Shown: positions 1-9,420 of the stretch, piece after piece
Layout: every line of letters starts with the position of its first letter
Numbering within the stretch: the first letter of the stretch is position 1
Assembly (NCBI RefSeq): GCF_011752995.1
Contig: NZ_VWWL01000027.1
Span: forward strand, 41,705 to 105,704
Reading direction: 5' to 3'
Length of the DNA: 64,000 nt
DNA from: Burkholderia sp. Ax-1724
GTDB taxonomy: Bacteria > Pseudomonadota > Gammaproteobacteria > Burkholderiales > Burkholderiaceae
Notes under the pieces: generated by a model
What the model was told of the DNA's origin: nothing
Seen by the model: only the letters and a program-made list of their open reading frames with translations
Database searches by the model: none
Position numbers and translations under genes: made by a program

Positions 1-989
1 GACTGCCTTGCCGTCGAGTAAGAACATAATTCTAGCAGGCTCTCTTTAAAAATGGAATGGGGGAATGAAGAAATTGCCGTCGCGGCTGCCTGGGCTTCCT
101 GTTTCGCGCATTCGAGCGTGTGATCGAGCGCGCCGGAGCGCGTGATCGCCTCGAAAATCGTTTCGAAACGGTCGGTGCCGCCCTGCTCGATCGCTTCGCG
201 CGCGAGTGCCGACTGCTCCGGCGTGCCGCGTTCGATCAGATAGATGAGCGGCAGCGTCGGTTTGCCTTCGCGCAGATCGTCGCCGGCGTTCTTGCCCATC
301 GATTCGGCCGTGCCCGTGTAGTCGAGCCAGTCGTCCATGATCTGGAACGCCGTGCCGATGCGCCGGCCGAATTCCGCCGCGGCCGCTTCGATTTTCGCGT
401 CCGCGCCGGCCAGCACCGCGCCCAGCTGCGCGGCCGCTTCGAACAGCTTGGCGGTCTTGTAGCGGATCACCTGCATGTAGCGGGCTTCGTCGACGTCCGC
501 GTCGTGCATGTTCAGCAATTGCAGCACTTCGCCCTCGGAGATGATGTTGGTCGCCTCCGACAGAATCTCCATGACCCGCATCTTGCCGACGCCGACCATC
601 ATCTGGAACGAGCGCGAGTAGAGAAAATCGCCGACCAGCACGCTCGCGGCGTTGCCGAACAGCGCGTTGGCGGTCTGACGGCCGCGCCGCAGGTCCGATT
701 CGTCGACCACGTCGTCGTGCAGCAAGGTGGCCGTGTGGATGAATTCGACGACCGCCGCCAGTTCGTGCCGGTGCCCCGTCGTGTCGCCGAGCGCGCCCGC
801 CACGAGCAGCAGCAGCGCGGGCCGCAGCCGTTTGCCGCCGGCGCCGATGATGTACTCGGAAATCTGGTTGATCAGCATCACGTCGGACGCAAGACGTTGC
901 CGGATGACGCGATTCACCTGCTGCATGTCTTCGGCGACCGGAGCAAGCAGGCTGGCGACGTTGGGGGAAGGGGTGGCAGTCGACGACAT
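1..989 (-). CDS. ispB: Octaprenyl/polyprenyl diphosphate synthase, 3' end cut by window
   Basis: Trans-long-chain prenyl diphosphate synthase, which elongates FPP with IPP to make the side chain of ubiquinone. Reading the minus strand from the ATG at 989 gives an uninterrupted frame to base 1 (329 codons), so only the last few residues are missing. Both Asp-rich motifs are present: LLHDDVVDESD (residues about 89-99, first DDxxD) and MDDWLDY (about 218-224, second DDxxD), and GGKRLRP at 51-57 is the usual IPP-contact region. The C-terminal reading ...LLELCSYSTARQ resembles the family end. It is divergent from rplU across about 280 bp. The longer overlapping reading frames here lack family motifs and are shadows. 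Confidence 0.93.
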   Translation of the reverse strand, partial: MSSTATPSPNVASLLAPVAEDMQQVNRVIRQRLASDVMLINQISEYIIGAGGKRLRPALLLLVAGALGDTTGHRHELAAVVEFIHTATLLHDDVVDESDLRRGRQTANALFGNAASVLVGDFLYSRSFQMMVGVGKMRVMEILSEATNIISEGEVLQLLNMHDADVDEARYMQVIRYKTAKLFEAAAQLGAVLAGADAKIEAAAAEFGRRIGTAFQIMDDWLDYTGTAESMGKNAGDDLREGKPTLPLIYLIERGTPEQSALAREAIEQGGTDRFETIFEAITRSGALDHTLECAKQEAQAAATAISSFPHSIFKESLLELCSYSTARQ

Positions 990-1188
990 GATGGCTGAAT
1001 TGGGTAGTGCCGCGAATTATAAGGCGATCGGGGCGCTTCCGGGTCGTCGGCTGCGGCGCGGGCGCTTTGCCGCGTCGGCAGCGCCGCATGCCGGGGCTGC
1101 GTGGGAGGTGCCGGGTGCCGCTCGCCCCGTCGCGAAAGTAAGGCCGGAAGGCGGCGGAAAGACTCTTAAACGGTTTTGGAAACAGGTT

Positions 1189-1217
1189 TTGACCGAGCAG
1201 CTAACTCCATGTATAAT
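1189..1217 (+). promoter_or_regulatory. Sigma-70 promoter for rplU-rpmA
   Basis: A -35 box TTGACC at 1189-1194 and a perfect -10 box TATAAT at 1212-1217 are separated by exactly 17 bp. Transcription would start near 1224, giving a leader of about 48 nt before the rplU ATG at 1272. A promoter this strong suits a ribosomal protein operon. Confidence 0.8.
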
Positions 1218-1271
1218 CGAGAATTTCCGCGCGCGGTGCGTGGGAAAAATGAACAAAGAGTGAGGTTCTCA

Positions 1272-1583
1272 ATGTACGCGGTCATAAAAACCGGTGGCAA
1301 GCAGTACAAGGTTGCCGTCGGCGAAAAACTTAAAGTAGAACAGATACCGGCAGACATTGACGCTGAAATCACGCTCGACCAGGTTCTCGCAGTGGGCGAA
1401 GGCGAATCGATTAAGTTCGGTACGCCGCTGGTCAGTGGGGCTTCCGTCAAGGCTACCGTCGTGTCGCAAGGTCGTCACGCAAAAGTGACCATCTTCAAGA
1501 TGCGTCGCCGGAAGCACTACCAGAAGCATGGCGGCCACCGCCAGAACTATACCGAACTGCGCATCGACGCGATCAACGCGTAA
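1272..1583 (+). CDS. rplU: 50S ribosomal protein L21
   Basis: L21 binds 23S rRNA domain I in the large subunit. The 103-aa product starts MYAVIKTGGKQYKV and carries the family signature near the C-terminus (KMRRRKHYQKHGGHRQ, then YTELRI). Length matches the bacterial family (about 103). The ATG at 1272 is preceded by a weak purine-rich stretch; a longer in-frame extension upstream has no family similarity and begins upstream of the predicted transcription start. rpmA follows after 25 bp, the conserved L21-L27 pair, and both are served by the TTGACC/TATAAT promoter. Confidence 0.97.
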   Translation: MYAVIKTGGKQYKVAVGEKLKVEQIPADIDAEITLDQVLAVGEGESIKFGTPLVSGASVKATVVSQGRHAKVTIFKMRRRKHYQKHGGHRQNYTELRIDAINA

Positions 1584-1608
1584 GCGCACCGGTTAAGGAG
1601 CAGATCAA

Positions 1609-1869
1609 ATGGCACACAAAAAGGCAGGCGGATCGTCCCGGAACGGCCGCGACTCCGAATCGAAGCGCCTCGGCGTGAAGGTTTACGGCGGCCAGGCTAT
1701 CAACGCTGGCGGCATCATCGTGCGTCAGCGCGGCACGCGCATGCACGCTGGTGAAAACGTCGGCATGGGCAAGGATCACACCCTGTTCGCGCTGAAGGAC
1801 GGCCACGTTCAGTTCTCGACGAAGGGCGCGGCGAAGAAGCACACCGTTTCCGTCGTCCCGGCAGCCTGA
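1609..1869 (+). CDS. rpmA: 50S ribosomal protein L27
   Basis: L27 reaches the peptidyl-transferase centre through its N-terminal tail. The 86-aa product begins MAHKKAGGSSRNGRDS, the typical L27 N-terminus without the cleavable extension seen in Firmicutes, followed by GVKVYGGQ and the RQRGTRMHAGENVGMGKDH region. An AAGGAG ribosome-binding site lies just upstream. It is the second gene of the rplU operon and is followed by a strong hairpin terminator at about 1901-1934, separating it from obgE. Confidence 0.97.
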   Translation: MAHKKAGGSSRNGRDSESKRLGVKVYGGQAINAGGIIVRQRGTRMHAGENVGMGKDHTLFALKDGHVQFSTKGAAKKHTVSVVPAA

Positions 1870-1900
1870 GTTTAATCAGGCACGGGCTTCAGGACCGGAA

Positions 1901-1934
1901 AAAGGCCCCGCGAAGTTCGCGGGGCCTTTTTTAT
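1901..1934 (+). terminator. Rho-independent terminator after rpmA
   Basis: A G+C-rich stem (AAAGGCCCCGCGA pairing with TCGCGGGGCCTTT around an AGT loop) runs directly into TTTTTT. It lies 31 bp after the rpmA stop and is the expected end of the L21-L27 transcript. Confidence 0.9.
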
Positions 1935-2086
1935 TGCGGCGCCTTCTGCGCGCGGCATCGATCGCTGGCTGGCTGTGCCTATGCCGTTCGGTCGATTGAT
2001 CAACGCGCAACGCGCGCGGCAAAATAGCAGCATCCAATCAGGCAGTACACCCTGCATCTGGCAGCACATACGGGACGGAGTTACGC

Positions 2087-3208
2087 ATGAAGTTCATTGA
2101 CGAAGCGAGGATTGAAGTCATCGCCGGCGACGGAGGGGATGGCAGCGCGTCGATGCGCCGCGAGAAATTCGTTCCGTTCGGCGGTCCGGATGGCGGCGAC
2201 GGCGGCCGGGGCGGCAGCGTGATCGCGGTCGCGGACCGCAACATCAACACGCTGATCGACTACCGCTACGCGAAAAAACATCTGGCTCGCAACGGCGAAA
2301 ACGGTCGCGGTTCGGACTGCTACGGCAAGGGCGGCGACGACATCACGCTGCGCATGCCGGTCGGCACCACGATCACCGACATGGAAACCGGCGAGTTGAT
2401 CGCTGATCTGACCGAGCACAATCAGAGCGTGCAAATTGCGCAGGGCGGTGCGGGCGGTCTCGGCAATCTGCATTTCAAATCCAGCACGAACCGCGCGCCG
2501 CGTCAGAAGACCGACGGCAAGCCGGGCGAGCGCCGCATGGTGCGCCTCGAACTGAAAGTGCTGGCCGACGTTGGCCTGCTTGGCATGCCGAACGCCGGCA
2601 AGTCGACGTTTATCTCGTCGGTGTCGAACGCGAAGCCGAAAATCGCCGATTACCCGTTCACGACGCTCGCGCCGAATCTCGGCGTGGTGCGCGTCGGGCC
2701 GAGCCGCAGCTTCGTGATCGCCGACATTCCCGGTTTGATCGAAGGCGCGGCCGAAGGCGCGGGTCTCGGCCACCAGTTCCTGCGCCACCTGCAGCGCACT
2801 GGCCTGCTGCTGCACATCGTCGACATTGCACCGTTCGACGAGTCGATCGATCCGGTCGTGGAAGCGAAGGCGATCGTCAACGAACTGCGCAAGTACGACG
2901 ATCAGCTCTATCAGAAGCCGCGTTGGCTCGTTCTGAACAAGCTCGACATGGTGCCCGAAGACGAGCGCGAAGCGCGCGTGTCGGCGTTCCTCGAAGGTTT
3001 TGGCTGGGATGGTCCGGTGTTCGAGATTTCGGCGCTGACCGGCCAGGGCTGTGAGAATCTCTGCTACGCGGTGTTCGACTACCTCGCCGAACATTCCGAT
3101 GCGCAGCGCGCGGCCGAAGCCGAAGACCTTGCTTCCGACGTGCGTTTCCGCGAAGGATCGGGAGTCCAGGCCGCGGTTGGCGAGTCCGGCAGCCACCCGC
3201 AGGAATAA
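2087..3208 (+). CDS. obgE: Obg/CgtA family GTPase
   Basis: Essential ribosome-associated GTPase acting in 50S maturation and the stringent response. The 373-aa product has the glycine-rich Obg fold at residues 1-158 (KFIDEARIEVIAGDGGDG...), then a G domain with GMPNAGKST (G1, about 166-174), DIPGLIEGA (G3) and NKLDM (G4, about 282). The ATG at 2087 has a GGAG box 8-9 nt upstream. The C-terminal tail is short and charged, as in beta/gammaproteobacterial Obg. proB follows after 71 bp on the same strand, so they may be co-transcribed. Confidence 0.96.
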   Translation: MKFIDEARIEVIAGDGGDGSASMRREKFVPFGGPDGGDGGRGGSVIAVADRNINTLIDYRYAKKHLARNGENGRGSDCYGKGGDDITLRMPVGTTITDMETGELIADLTEHNQSVQIAQGGAGGLGNLHFKSSTNRAPRQKTDGKPGERRMVRLELKVLADVGLLGMPNAGKSTFISSVSNAKPKIADYPFTTLAPNLGVVRVGPSRSFVIADIPGLIEGAAEGAGLGHQFLRHLQRTGLLLHIVDIAPFDESIDPVVEAKAIVNELRKYDDQLYQKPRWLVLNKLDMVPEDEREARVSAFLEGFGWDGPVFEISALTGQGCENLCYAVFDYLAEHSDAQRAAEAEDLASDVRFREGSGVQAAVGESGSHPQE

Positions 3209-3279
3209 AAACTCCAGCGCCGGCGCCAGCAGGCGGGCTGCCGGCATGTATCACGCGTCATCTTGGGAGACAGCGCACG

Positions 3280-4398
3280 ATGCGTTCGGTCATCGCGGAT
3301 TCACGGCGATTGGTAGTGAAGGTCGGTTCGAGCCTCGTCACGAACGACGGGCGCGGCCTCGATCATACGGCGATCGGCCGCTGGGCCGCGCAGATTGCGG
3401 CGCTGCGCGCGCAAGGCAAGGAGGTGGTGCTGGTCAGCTCGGGCGCCATCGCCGAGGGCATGCAGCGGCTCGGCTGGACCAAACGGCCGCGTGAAATCGA
3501 CGAGTTGCAGGCGGCCGCGGCCGTCGGGCAGATGGGGCTTGCGCAGGTGTACGAAAGCCGCTTCGCCGAGCACTCGATCCAGACCGCGCAGATTCTGCTG
3601 ACGCACGCCGACCTCGCCGACCGCGAGCGTTACCTGAATGCGCGCTCCACGTTGCTCACGCTGCTGCGCCTCGGCGTCGTGCCGATCATCAACGAAAACG
3701 ACACGGTCGTAACCGACGAAATCAAGTTCGGCGACAACGACACGCTCGGCGCGCTGGTCGCCAATCTGATCGAAGGCGACGCGCTCGTCATTCTCACGGA
3801 TCAGCAAGGCCTTTTCACGGCCGATCCGCGCAAGGAGCCGAGTGCCACGCTCGTTCAGCAGGCCGACGCCGGCGCGCCGGAGCTCGAAGCGATGGCGGGC
3901 GGCGCAGGTTCGAGCCTCGGCCGCGGCGGCATGCTGACCAAGATTCTTGCTGCCAAGCGCGCGGCGCATAGCGGCGCCAATACGGTGATCGCGAGCGGAC
4001 GCGAGGTGGACGTGCTGTCGCGGCTTGCGTCGGGCGAAGCGATCGGCACGCAGCTCATCGCCCGCACCGCGCGGATGGCGGCGCGCAAGCAGTGGATGGC
4101 CGATCACCTGCAGGTGCGCGGCCACGTCGTGATCGACGACGGCGCGGTGGAAAAGCTGACCGCAGGCGGCAAGAGCCTGTTGCCGATCGGCATCGTCGGT
4201 GTGCAGGGGGCGTTTGCGCGCGGCGAGGTGATTGCGTGCGTGAGCGCGTCGGGGCGCGAGGTGGCGCGCGGTTTGACGAACTACAGCAGCGCCGAAACCA
4301 GGCTGATCCAGCGGCGCCCCAGCGGCGAAATCGAGTCGGTGCTCGGCTATATGCTGGAGCCCGAGTTGATCCACCGCGACAACCTCGTGTTGCTCTGA
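3280..4398 (+). CDS. proB: Glutamate 5-kinase
   Basis: First step of proline biosynthesis, phosphorylating glutamate to gamma-glutamyl phosphate. The 372-aa product has the amino-acid kinase domain (VVKVGSSLVTNDGRGLD near the N-terminus; NENDTVVTDEIKFGDND and LTDQQGLFTADPR further on; GRGGMLTKI) and a C-terminal PUA domain from about residue 280. The length matches ProB with PUA (about 367). The ATG at 3280 follows GGGAGAC. proA is not adjacent, as is usual in this lineage. It is followed by a hairpin terminator. Confidence 0.96.
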   Translation: MRSVIADSRRLVVKVGSSLVTNDGRGLDHTAIGRWAAQIAALRAQGKEVVLVSSGAIAEGMQRLGWTKRPREIDELQAAAAVGQMGLAQVYESRFAEHSIQTAQILLTHADLADRERYLNARSTLLTLLRLGVVPIINENDTVVTDEIKFGDNDTLGALVANLIEGDALVILTDQQGLFTADPRKEPSATLVQQADAGAPELEAMAGGAGSSLGRGGMLTKILAAKRAAHSGANTVIASGREVDVLSRLASGEAIGTQLIARTARMAARKQWMADHLQVRGHVVIDDGAVEKLTAGGKSLLPIGIVGVQGAFARGEVIACVSASGREVARGLTNYSSAETRLIQRRPSGEIESVLGYMLEPELIHRDNLVLL

Positions 4399-4449
4399 TT
4401 CGTCCCGCGACGCGAACCCGAACAAGGTTCGTAGAAAGCCAAAGCCCAC

Positions 4450-4486
4450 AAAAAAGCCGCTCCAGCCTGAACTGGAACGGCTTTTT
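4450..4486. terminator. Bidirectional terminator between proB and CNP1-like gene
   Basis: AAAAAAGCCG-C-TCCAG pairs with CTGGA-A-CGGCTTTTT around CCTGAA. The A-run on one side and T-run on the other let it end both the rightward proB transcript and the leftward CNP1-like transcript. Confidence 0.85.
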
Positions 4487-4540
4487 CCGTCTTTGGCGCA
4501 ACGCACCGGGAGGAACCCGGAGCGCGCCCGCGAACGCAAC

Positions 4541-5098
4541 TCAGTGAATCTGCGACGTTTGCGTGCGCTTGTAGCGAATGTTCTCGACGATGTGCTGCGC
4601 GCTGCCAGTCGGAATCTTGTTCGCGCACATGTAGTCCTGGTACAGCGCCGCCTGGTACGCGTTCAGCGCGCCATTCTCGATGCGCGAAAACTGGTTGGCG
4701 ACATCCTTGTCCCAGCCGTCGTGATCGGCATTCAGGCCCGCATACTGGCGCCACTCGTACGTGTCGCAGCGGATGCCTTCGTAGTTCACGTTGCGCGCGC
4801 CGCTCGGGCTCGTGACGACCACCGTGTAACGCACGACGCCGTCGTCGCCGACGCTGACCGATTTCGCGTCGATTGCGAATTGCAGCGGCGTATTGCCGGA
4901 CACCTCGAACGGCAGCAGATTCGCCTCCGTCGGCAGAGGTGGCAGCGTGTCTACCTTGTTTTCAACCCAGTTGCCCTTGCGGTCCAGCAGATAGACGAAC
5001 GCGCTGTCGTCTTTATTGGTCGGTTTGCCGGCGCTCGAACAGCCTGCCAGCAGGGCGCCGGTGGCGACGCACGCCGCGGCGAGAGCAAATGCTTTCAA
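4541..5098 (-). CDS. CNP1-like family lipoprotein
   Basis: Likely periplasm-facing lipoprotein of the CNP1-like family (function unknown). I place the start at the TTG at 5098: it follows GAGGGA by six bases and gives a clean lipoprotein signal, MKAFALAAACVATGALLAGC, with the lipobox Cys at residue 20 of the 185-aa product. Longer in-frame starts exist (up to 5299) but add a basic, low-information extension that buries the signal peptide. The body contains FVYLLDRKGNWVENKVDTLP and a WRQYAGLNADHDGWDKD segment. It lies downstream of rppH on the same strand. Confidence 0.8.
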   Translation of the reverse strand: MKAFALAAACVATGALLAGCSSAGKPTNKDDSAFVYLLDRKGNWVENKVDTLPPLPTEANLLPFEVSGNTPLQFAIDAKSVSVGDDGVVRYTVVVTSPSGARNVNYEGIRCDTYEWRQYAGLNADHDGWDKDVANQFSRIENGALNAYQAALYQDYMCANKIPTGSAQHIVENIRYKRTQTSQIH

Positions 5099-5174
5099 TC
5101 TGATTCCCTCGAAAGACGGACGCGGCCCGAAAGCCGCGCCAGAGAGAGGCGGCATGGACAGCCGCCCGGAATTG

Positions 5175-5921
5175 TTAACCGCGCATGCCCGGCCGGACCA
5201 GCGGGCCGGCGCTTTCGTCGGCGGATTCCTCGTCGTGCCGCGCTTCGCTGTTCGCTTGTACGGCTTCGGCGTCATCTCCGCAATCCTGCATGACCACAAC
5301 GTGAGTCGTGGTCGCGATGCTCACCGAACTCACGACAGTGACCGAAGTCACCGTACTGACCGTGGAATCCGGAGGACTCTGCATCGACGAGGTCACCCGG
5401 GGATAGCGCGACCCATGGTGCCCGCCAGGTTTTTCCGCACGCGGCACAGGCCGGCGCATGAAACGGGATAGCTCCGTCAGCGCCAACTGATACACATCCC
5501 GCTTGAACTCGATCACACAGTCGAGCGGCACCCAGTACTCGTTCCAACGCCAGGCATCGAACTCCGGGTGGTCGGTGGCGCGCAAGCAGATATCGCAGTC
5601 GCGTCCCACCATCCGGAGCAAGAACCAGATTTGCTTCTGGCCGCGGTAATGACCGCGTACTTCACGCTTGATGAACTTGTCAGGCACCTCATAACGCAAC
5701 CAGTCGCGCGTGCGACCGATCACCTTGACGTGCTCAGGAAGCAGTCCGGTTTCTTCGTGTAACTCCCGATACATCGCTTGCACGGGGGTCTCACCATATT
5801 TGATGCCCCCTTGCGGAAACTGCCAGGAATGTTCACGGAGCCGTTTGCCCCAAAACACCTCGTTGTGCGCGTTCAAGAGGATGATGCCGACGTTCGGGCG
5901 AAAGCCTTCACGATCCAGCAT
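5175..5921 (-). CDS. rppH: RNA pyrophosphohydrolase (Nudix) with long Ser/Thr/Val tail
   Basis: Removes pyrophosphate from 5'-triphosphorylated mRNA to trigger RNase E decay. The 248-aa product begins MLDREGFRPNVGIILLNAHN, has WQFPQGGIKYGE, and a complete Nudix box at residues 38-60 (GG...GE...REL.EETGL). The catalytic part ends near residue 165. The last 80 residues are an unusual extension with repeated TVST/VTSV/VSSVS units followed by an acidic stretch, not part of the Nudix fold. It is divergent from proS; gene order proB - CNP1-like - rppH - proS is typical of Burkholderia relatives. Confidence 0.93.
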   Translation of the reverse strand: MLDREGFRPNVGIILLNAHNEVFWGKRLREHSWQFPQGGIKYGETPVQAMYRELHEETGLLPEHVKVIGRTRDWLRYEVPDKFIKREVRGHYRGQKQIWFLLRMVGRDCDICLRATDHPEFDAWRWNEYWVPLDCVIEFKRDVYQLALTELSRFMRRPVPRAEKPGGHHGSRYPRVTSSMQSPPDSTVSTVTSVTVVSSVSIATTTHVVVMQDCGDDAEAVQANSEARHDEESADESAGPLVRPGMRG

Positions 5922-5954
5922 ACAACCACCTTCGAATCCTTTAAAATTGCTTTG

Positions 5955-5960
5955 ATTATA
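5955..5960 (-). promoter_or_regulatory. Probable -10 box of rppH
   Basis: The minus strand reads TATAAT exactly, 34 bases before the rppH ATG at 5921. I do not see a convincing -35 at 16-18 bp, so the promoter is tentative. Confidence 0.4.
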
Positions 5961-6219
5961 AACAGATAACGGACCCTACGCACCGAATCGCATAAGAATG
6001 GAACGATTCGCCGCAATGGGCCCGTGTTTGCGGTAGCCTGTCGGTTTCCCGTGCCATGTCCCTTGTGCGAAGGCTGCGCGCGGCGGTTGCGGCGCCGTGC
6101 GGGGCTGGGTGCCGCCGGTCGGGCGAACGGTGCTCCCGGCGGCGGATCTGTATCGATTTCCCCAACGTTTTCACCTTTTCGGGCGGTCCCTCCGGAGCCG
6201 CCGCTTTTGGACAATCTGA

Positions 6220-7956
<1,737 letters not shown>

Positions 7957-7994
7957 GCGAGTGAGCTGAGCGGGCGTACCAGGCGGAGCGAGCG

Positions 7995-8594
7995 GTGGAG
8001 TACACCTTTCTGTCGGCGACCGTGCTGCTGATCCTGATTACCGATCCGCTCGGCAACATCCCGATCTTCGTCAGCTGTCTGCAGGGCGTGGCGCCCGAGC
8101 GCCGCACGGTCGTGATCCTGCGCGAGGTCGCGATCGCGTTTGCAATCCTGCTGGTGTTCATGGTGCTCGGGCAGGGCTTTCTGCGCATGATGAGCCTCAG
8201 CGACCTGTCGTTGCGGATCGGCGGCGGGATCGTGCTGTTCCTGATCGCGCTGCGCATGGTGTTTCCGCATCCGGACGGCCCGTTCGGCGGGGACGCGCGC
8301 GGCGGCGAGCCGCTCATCGTGCCGCTCGCGATTCCGGCGCTGGCCGGTCCGTCGGCACTGGCGACGGTGATGCTGCTGACCTCGCAGGCGCCGGGCAAGA
8401 CGTTCGAGTGGATCGGCGCGCTGACCGTTACGATGATCGTCTGCGCGATCGTGCTGATGCTCGCCGAGCGCATCCAGGCCTGGCTCGGCGAACGCGTGAT
8501 GGCGGCGTTCGAGCGACTGATGGGGCTCGTGCTCGTGGCGATCTCGGTCGAGATGATGCTCGGCGGGATTCGCTCTTTCGTGCACCAGCTATGA
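7995..8594 (+). CDS. MarC family integral membrane protein
   Basis: Six-helix inner-membrane protein of the MarC/UPF0056 family; despite the name its substrate is not established. The 199-aa product starts at a GTG (7995) and has LILITDPLGNIPIFV near the N-terminus, a family hallmark, followed by regularly spaced hydrophobic segments and PLAIPALAGPSALATVM in the middle. It begins 39 bp after proS on the same strand and may be read from the proS transcript. It is convergent with hpt across a symmetric terminator. Confidence 0.88.
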   Translation: MEYTFLSATVLLILITDPLGNIPIFVSCLQGVAPERRTVVILREVAIAFAILLVFMVLGQGFLRMMSLSDLSLRIGGGIVLFLIALRMVFPHPDGPFGGDARGGEPLIVPLAIPALAGPSALATVMLLTSQAPGKTFEWIGALTVTMIVCAIVLMLAERIQAWLGERVMAAFERLMGLVLVAISVEMMLGGIRSFVHQL

Positions 8595-8632
8595 CGCGGG
8601 AGTCGGTAGGCCACCTGTCGCCGATGCAGCCA

Positions 8633-8666
8633 TAAAAAAAGCAGCCAACACAGGCTGCTTTTTTTA
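8633..8666. terminator. Bidirectional terminator between marC-like gene and hpt
   Basis: AAAAAAAGCAGCC - AACACA - GGCTGCTTTTTTT is a near-perfect symmetric hairpin with A and T tracts on opposite sides. It would terminate the rightward MarC-family transcript and the leftward hpt transcript. Confidence 0.9.
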
Positions 8667-8696
8667 CGCCGGAGCGCCGAGGCGCCAGTGCGCGAC

Positions 8697-9248
8697 TTAC
8701 GCCCCCTCGGTCAACGCCCGGATGGTCGGCAGGTTGCGCCAGTACCCCTTCGCATCCATCCCGCAGCCGAACACGTAGCGGTCCGGCACCTCGAAGCCGC
8801 AGTAGTCGGGGCGCAGCGGCTTCGCCTTCGGAATGATCTTCTCGCACAGCACCGCCGACAGGAAGCGCTTCGCGCCCATCGCGAGGATGCGGTCGCGGAT
8901 CGCGGCCATCGTCTCGCCTTCGTCGAGGATGTCGTCGAGCACGAGCACGACGCGATCCTTGACCGACTCGGCCGGCGCGACGCGCCACTGCATTTCGTCG
9001 CTGCCTTTCGTCGTATTGCGGTAGCGCGTGAGGTGGATGTAGTCGAACTCGAGCGGGAAATCGAGATGCGGCAGCAGCATGCCGGTGAACACCGCGGCAC
9101 CGCCCATCACCGACAGCACGAGCGGGAAGTCCTCGCTCATCTCGTTGCGGATGGCGGTTGCCATGCCGGCGATCGATGCGTTGACGTCCGAGGCCGAAAC
9201 GATCTCTTCGGAGTGTTGAAAAATATGGAGGGCTTCTTCGCGGTTCAT
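8697..9248 (-). CDS. hpt: Hypoxanthine(-guanine) phosphoribosyltransferase
   Basis: Purine salvage: transfers PRPP to hypoxanthine/guanine. The ATG at 9248 gives 183 aa beginning MNREEALHIF; a longer frame to 9371 adds a basic extension with no family resemblance. The PRPP-binding loop VVLVLDDILDEGETM lies at residues 100-114 and the pyrophosphate-binding region at 46-52. The length and the FDYIHLTRY and DYCGFEVPDRYVFGCGMD segments fit the 6-oxopurine PRTase group. It lies downstream of ffh on the minus strand, with 172 bp between them. Confidence 0.92.
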   Translation of the reverse strand: MNREEALHIFQHSEEIVSASDVNASIAGMATAIRNEMSEDFPLVLSVMGGAAVFTGMLLPHLDFPLEFDYIHLTRYRNTTKGSDEMQWRVAPAESVKDRVVLVLDDILDEGETMAAIRDRILAMGAKRFLSAVLCEKIIPKAKPLRPDYCGFEVPDRYVFGCGMDAKGYWRNLPTIRALTEGA

Positions 9249-9287
9249 GACGTCTAACGGGCGGTAACTGTATACATAGAGTGAGTG

Positions 9288-9309
9288 GGAACATCCCGTG
9301 GGACGTTCC
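9288..9309 (-). other. Hairpin in the leader of hpt
   Basis: On the minus strand GGAACGTCC pairs with GGATGTTCC (one T.G wobble) around a short loop, about 40 nt upstream of the hpt ATG. No T-run follows. It may be a decaying ffh terminator or a leader element; role unknown. Confidence 0.4.
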
Positions 9310-9420
9310 GGTCGGGGACGGCGCCGTGCGCTAGAGAATATAAACCCGCGCGAACCCGGCGTCAGCCGCACGATGCCACGGCGTTTGCGCGCGTGGCGTG
9401 CGCGACCGTCCCCATCAAGC

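Noticed and set aside
120..998. Long plus-strand frame opposite ispB
   Set aside because: Arg/His-rich translation without domains, exactly antisense to a complete prenyl synthase; a GC-skew shadow.
5922..6219. T-box or other amino-acid-sensing leader before proS
   Set aside because: No specifier loop or antiterminator sequence, and T-boxes are not expected in betaproteobacteria.
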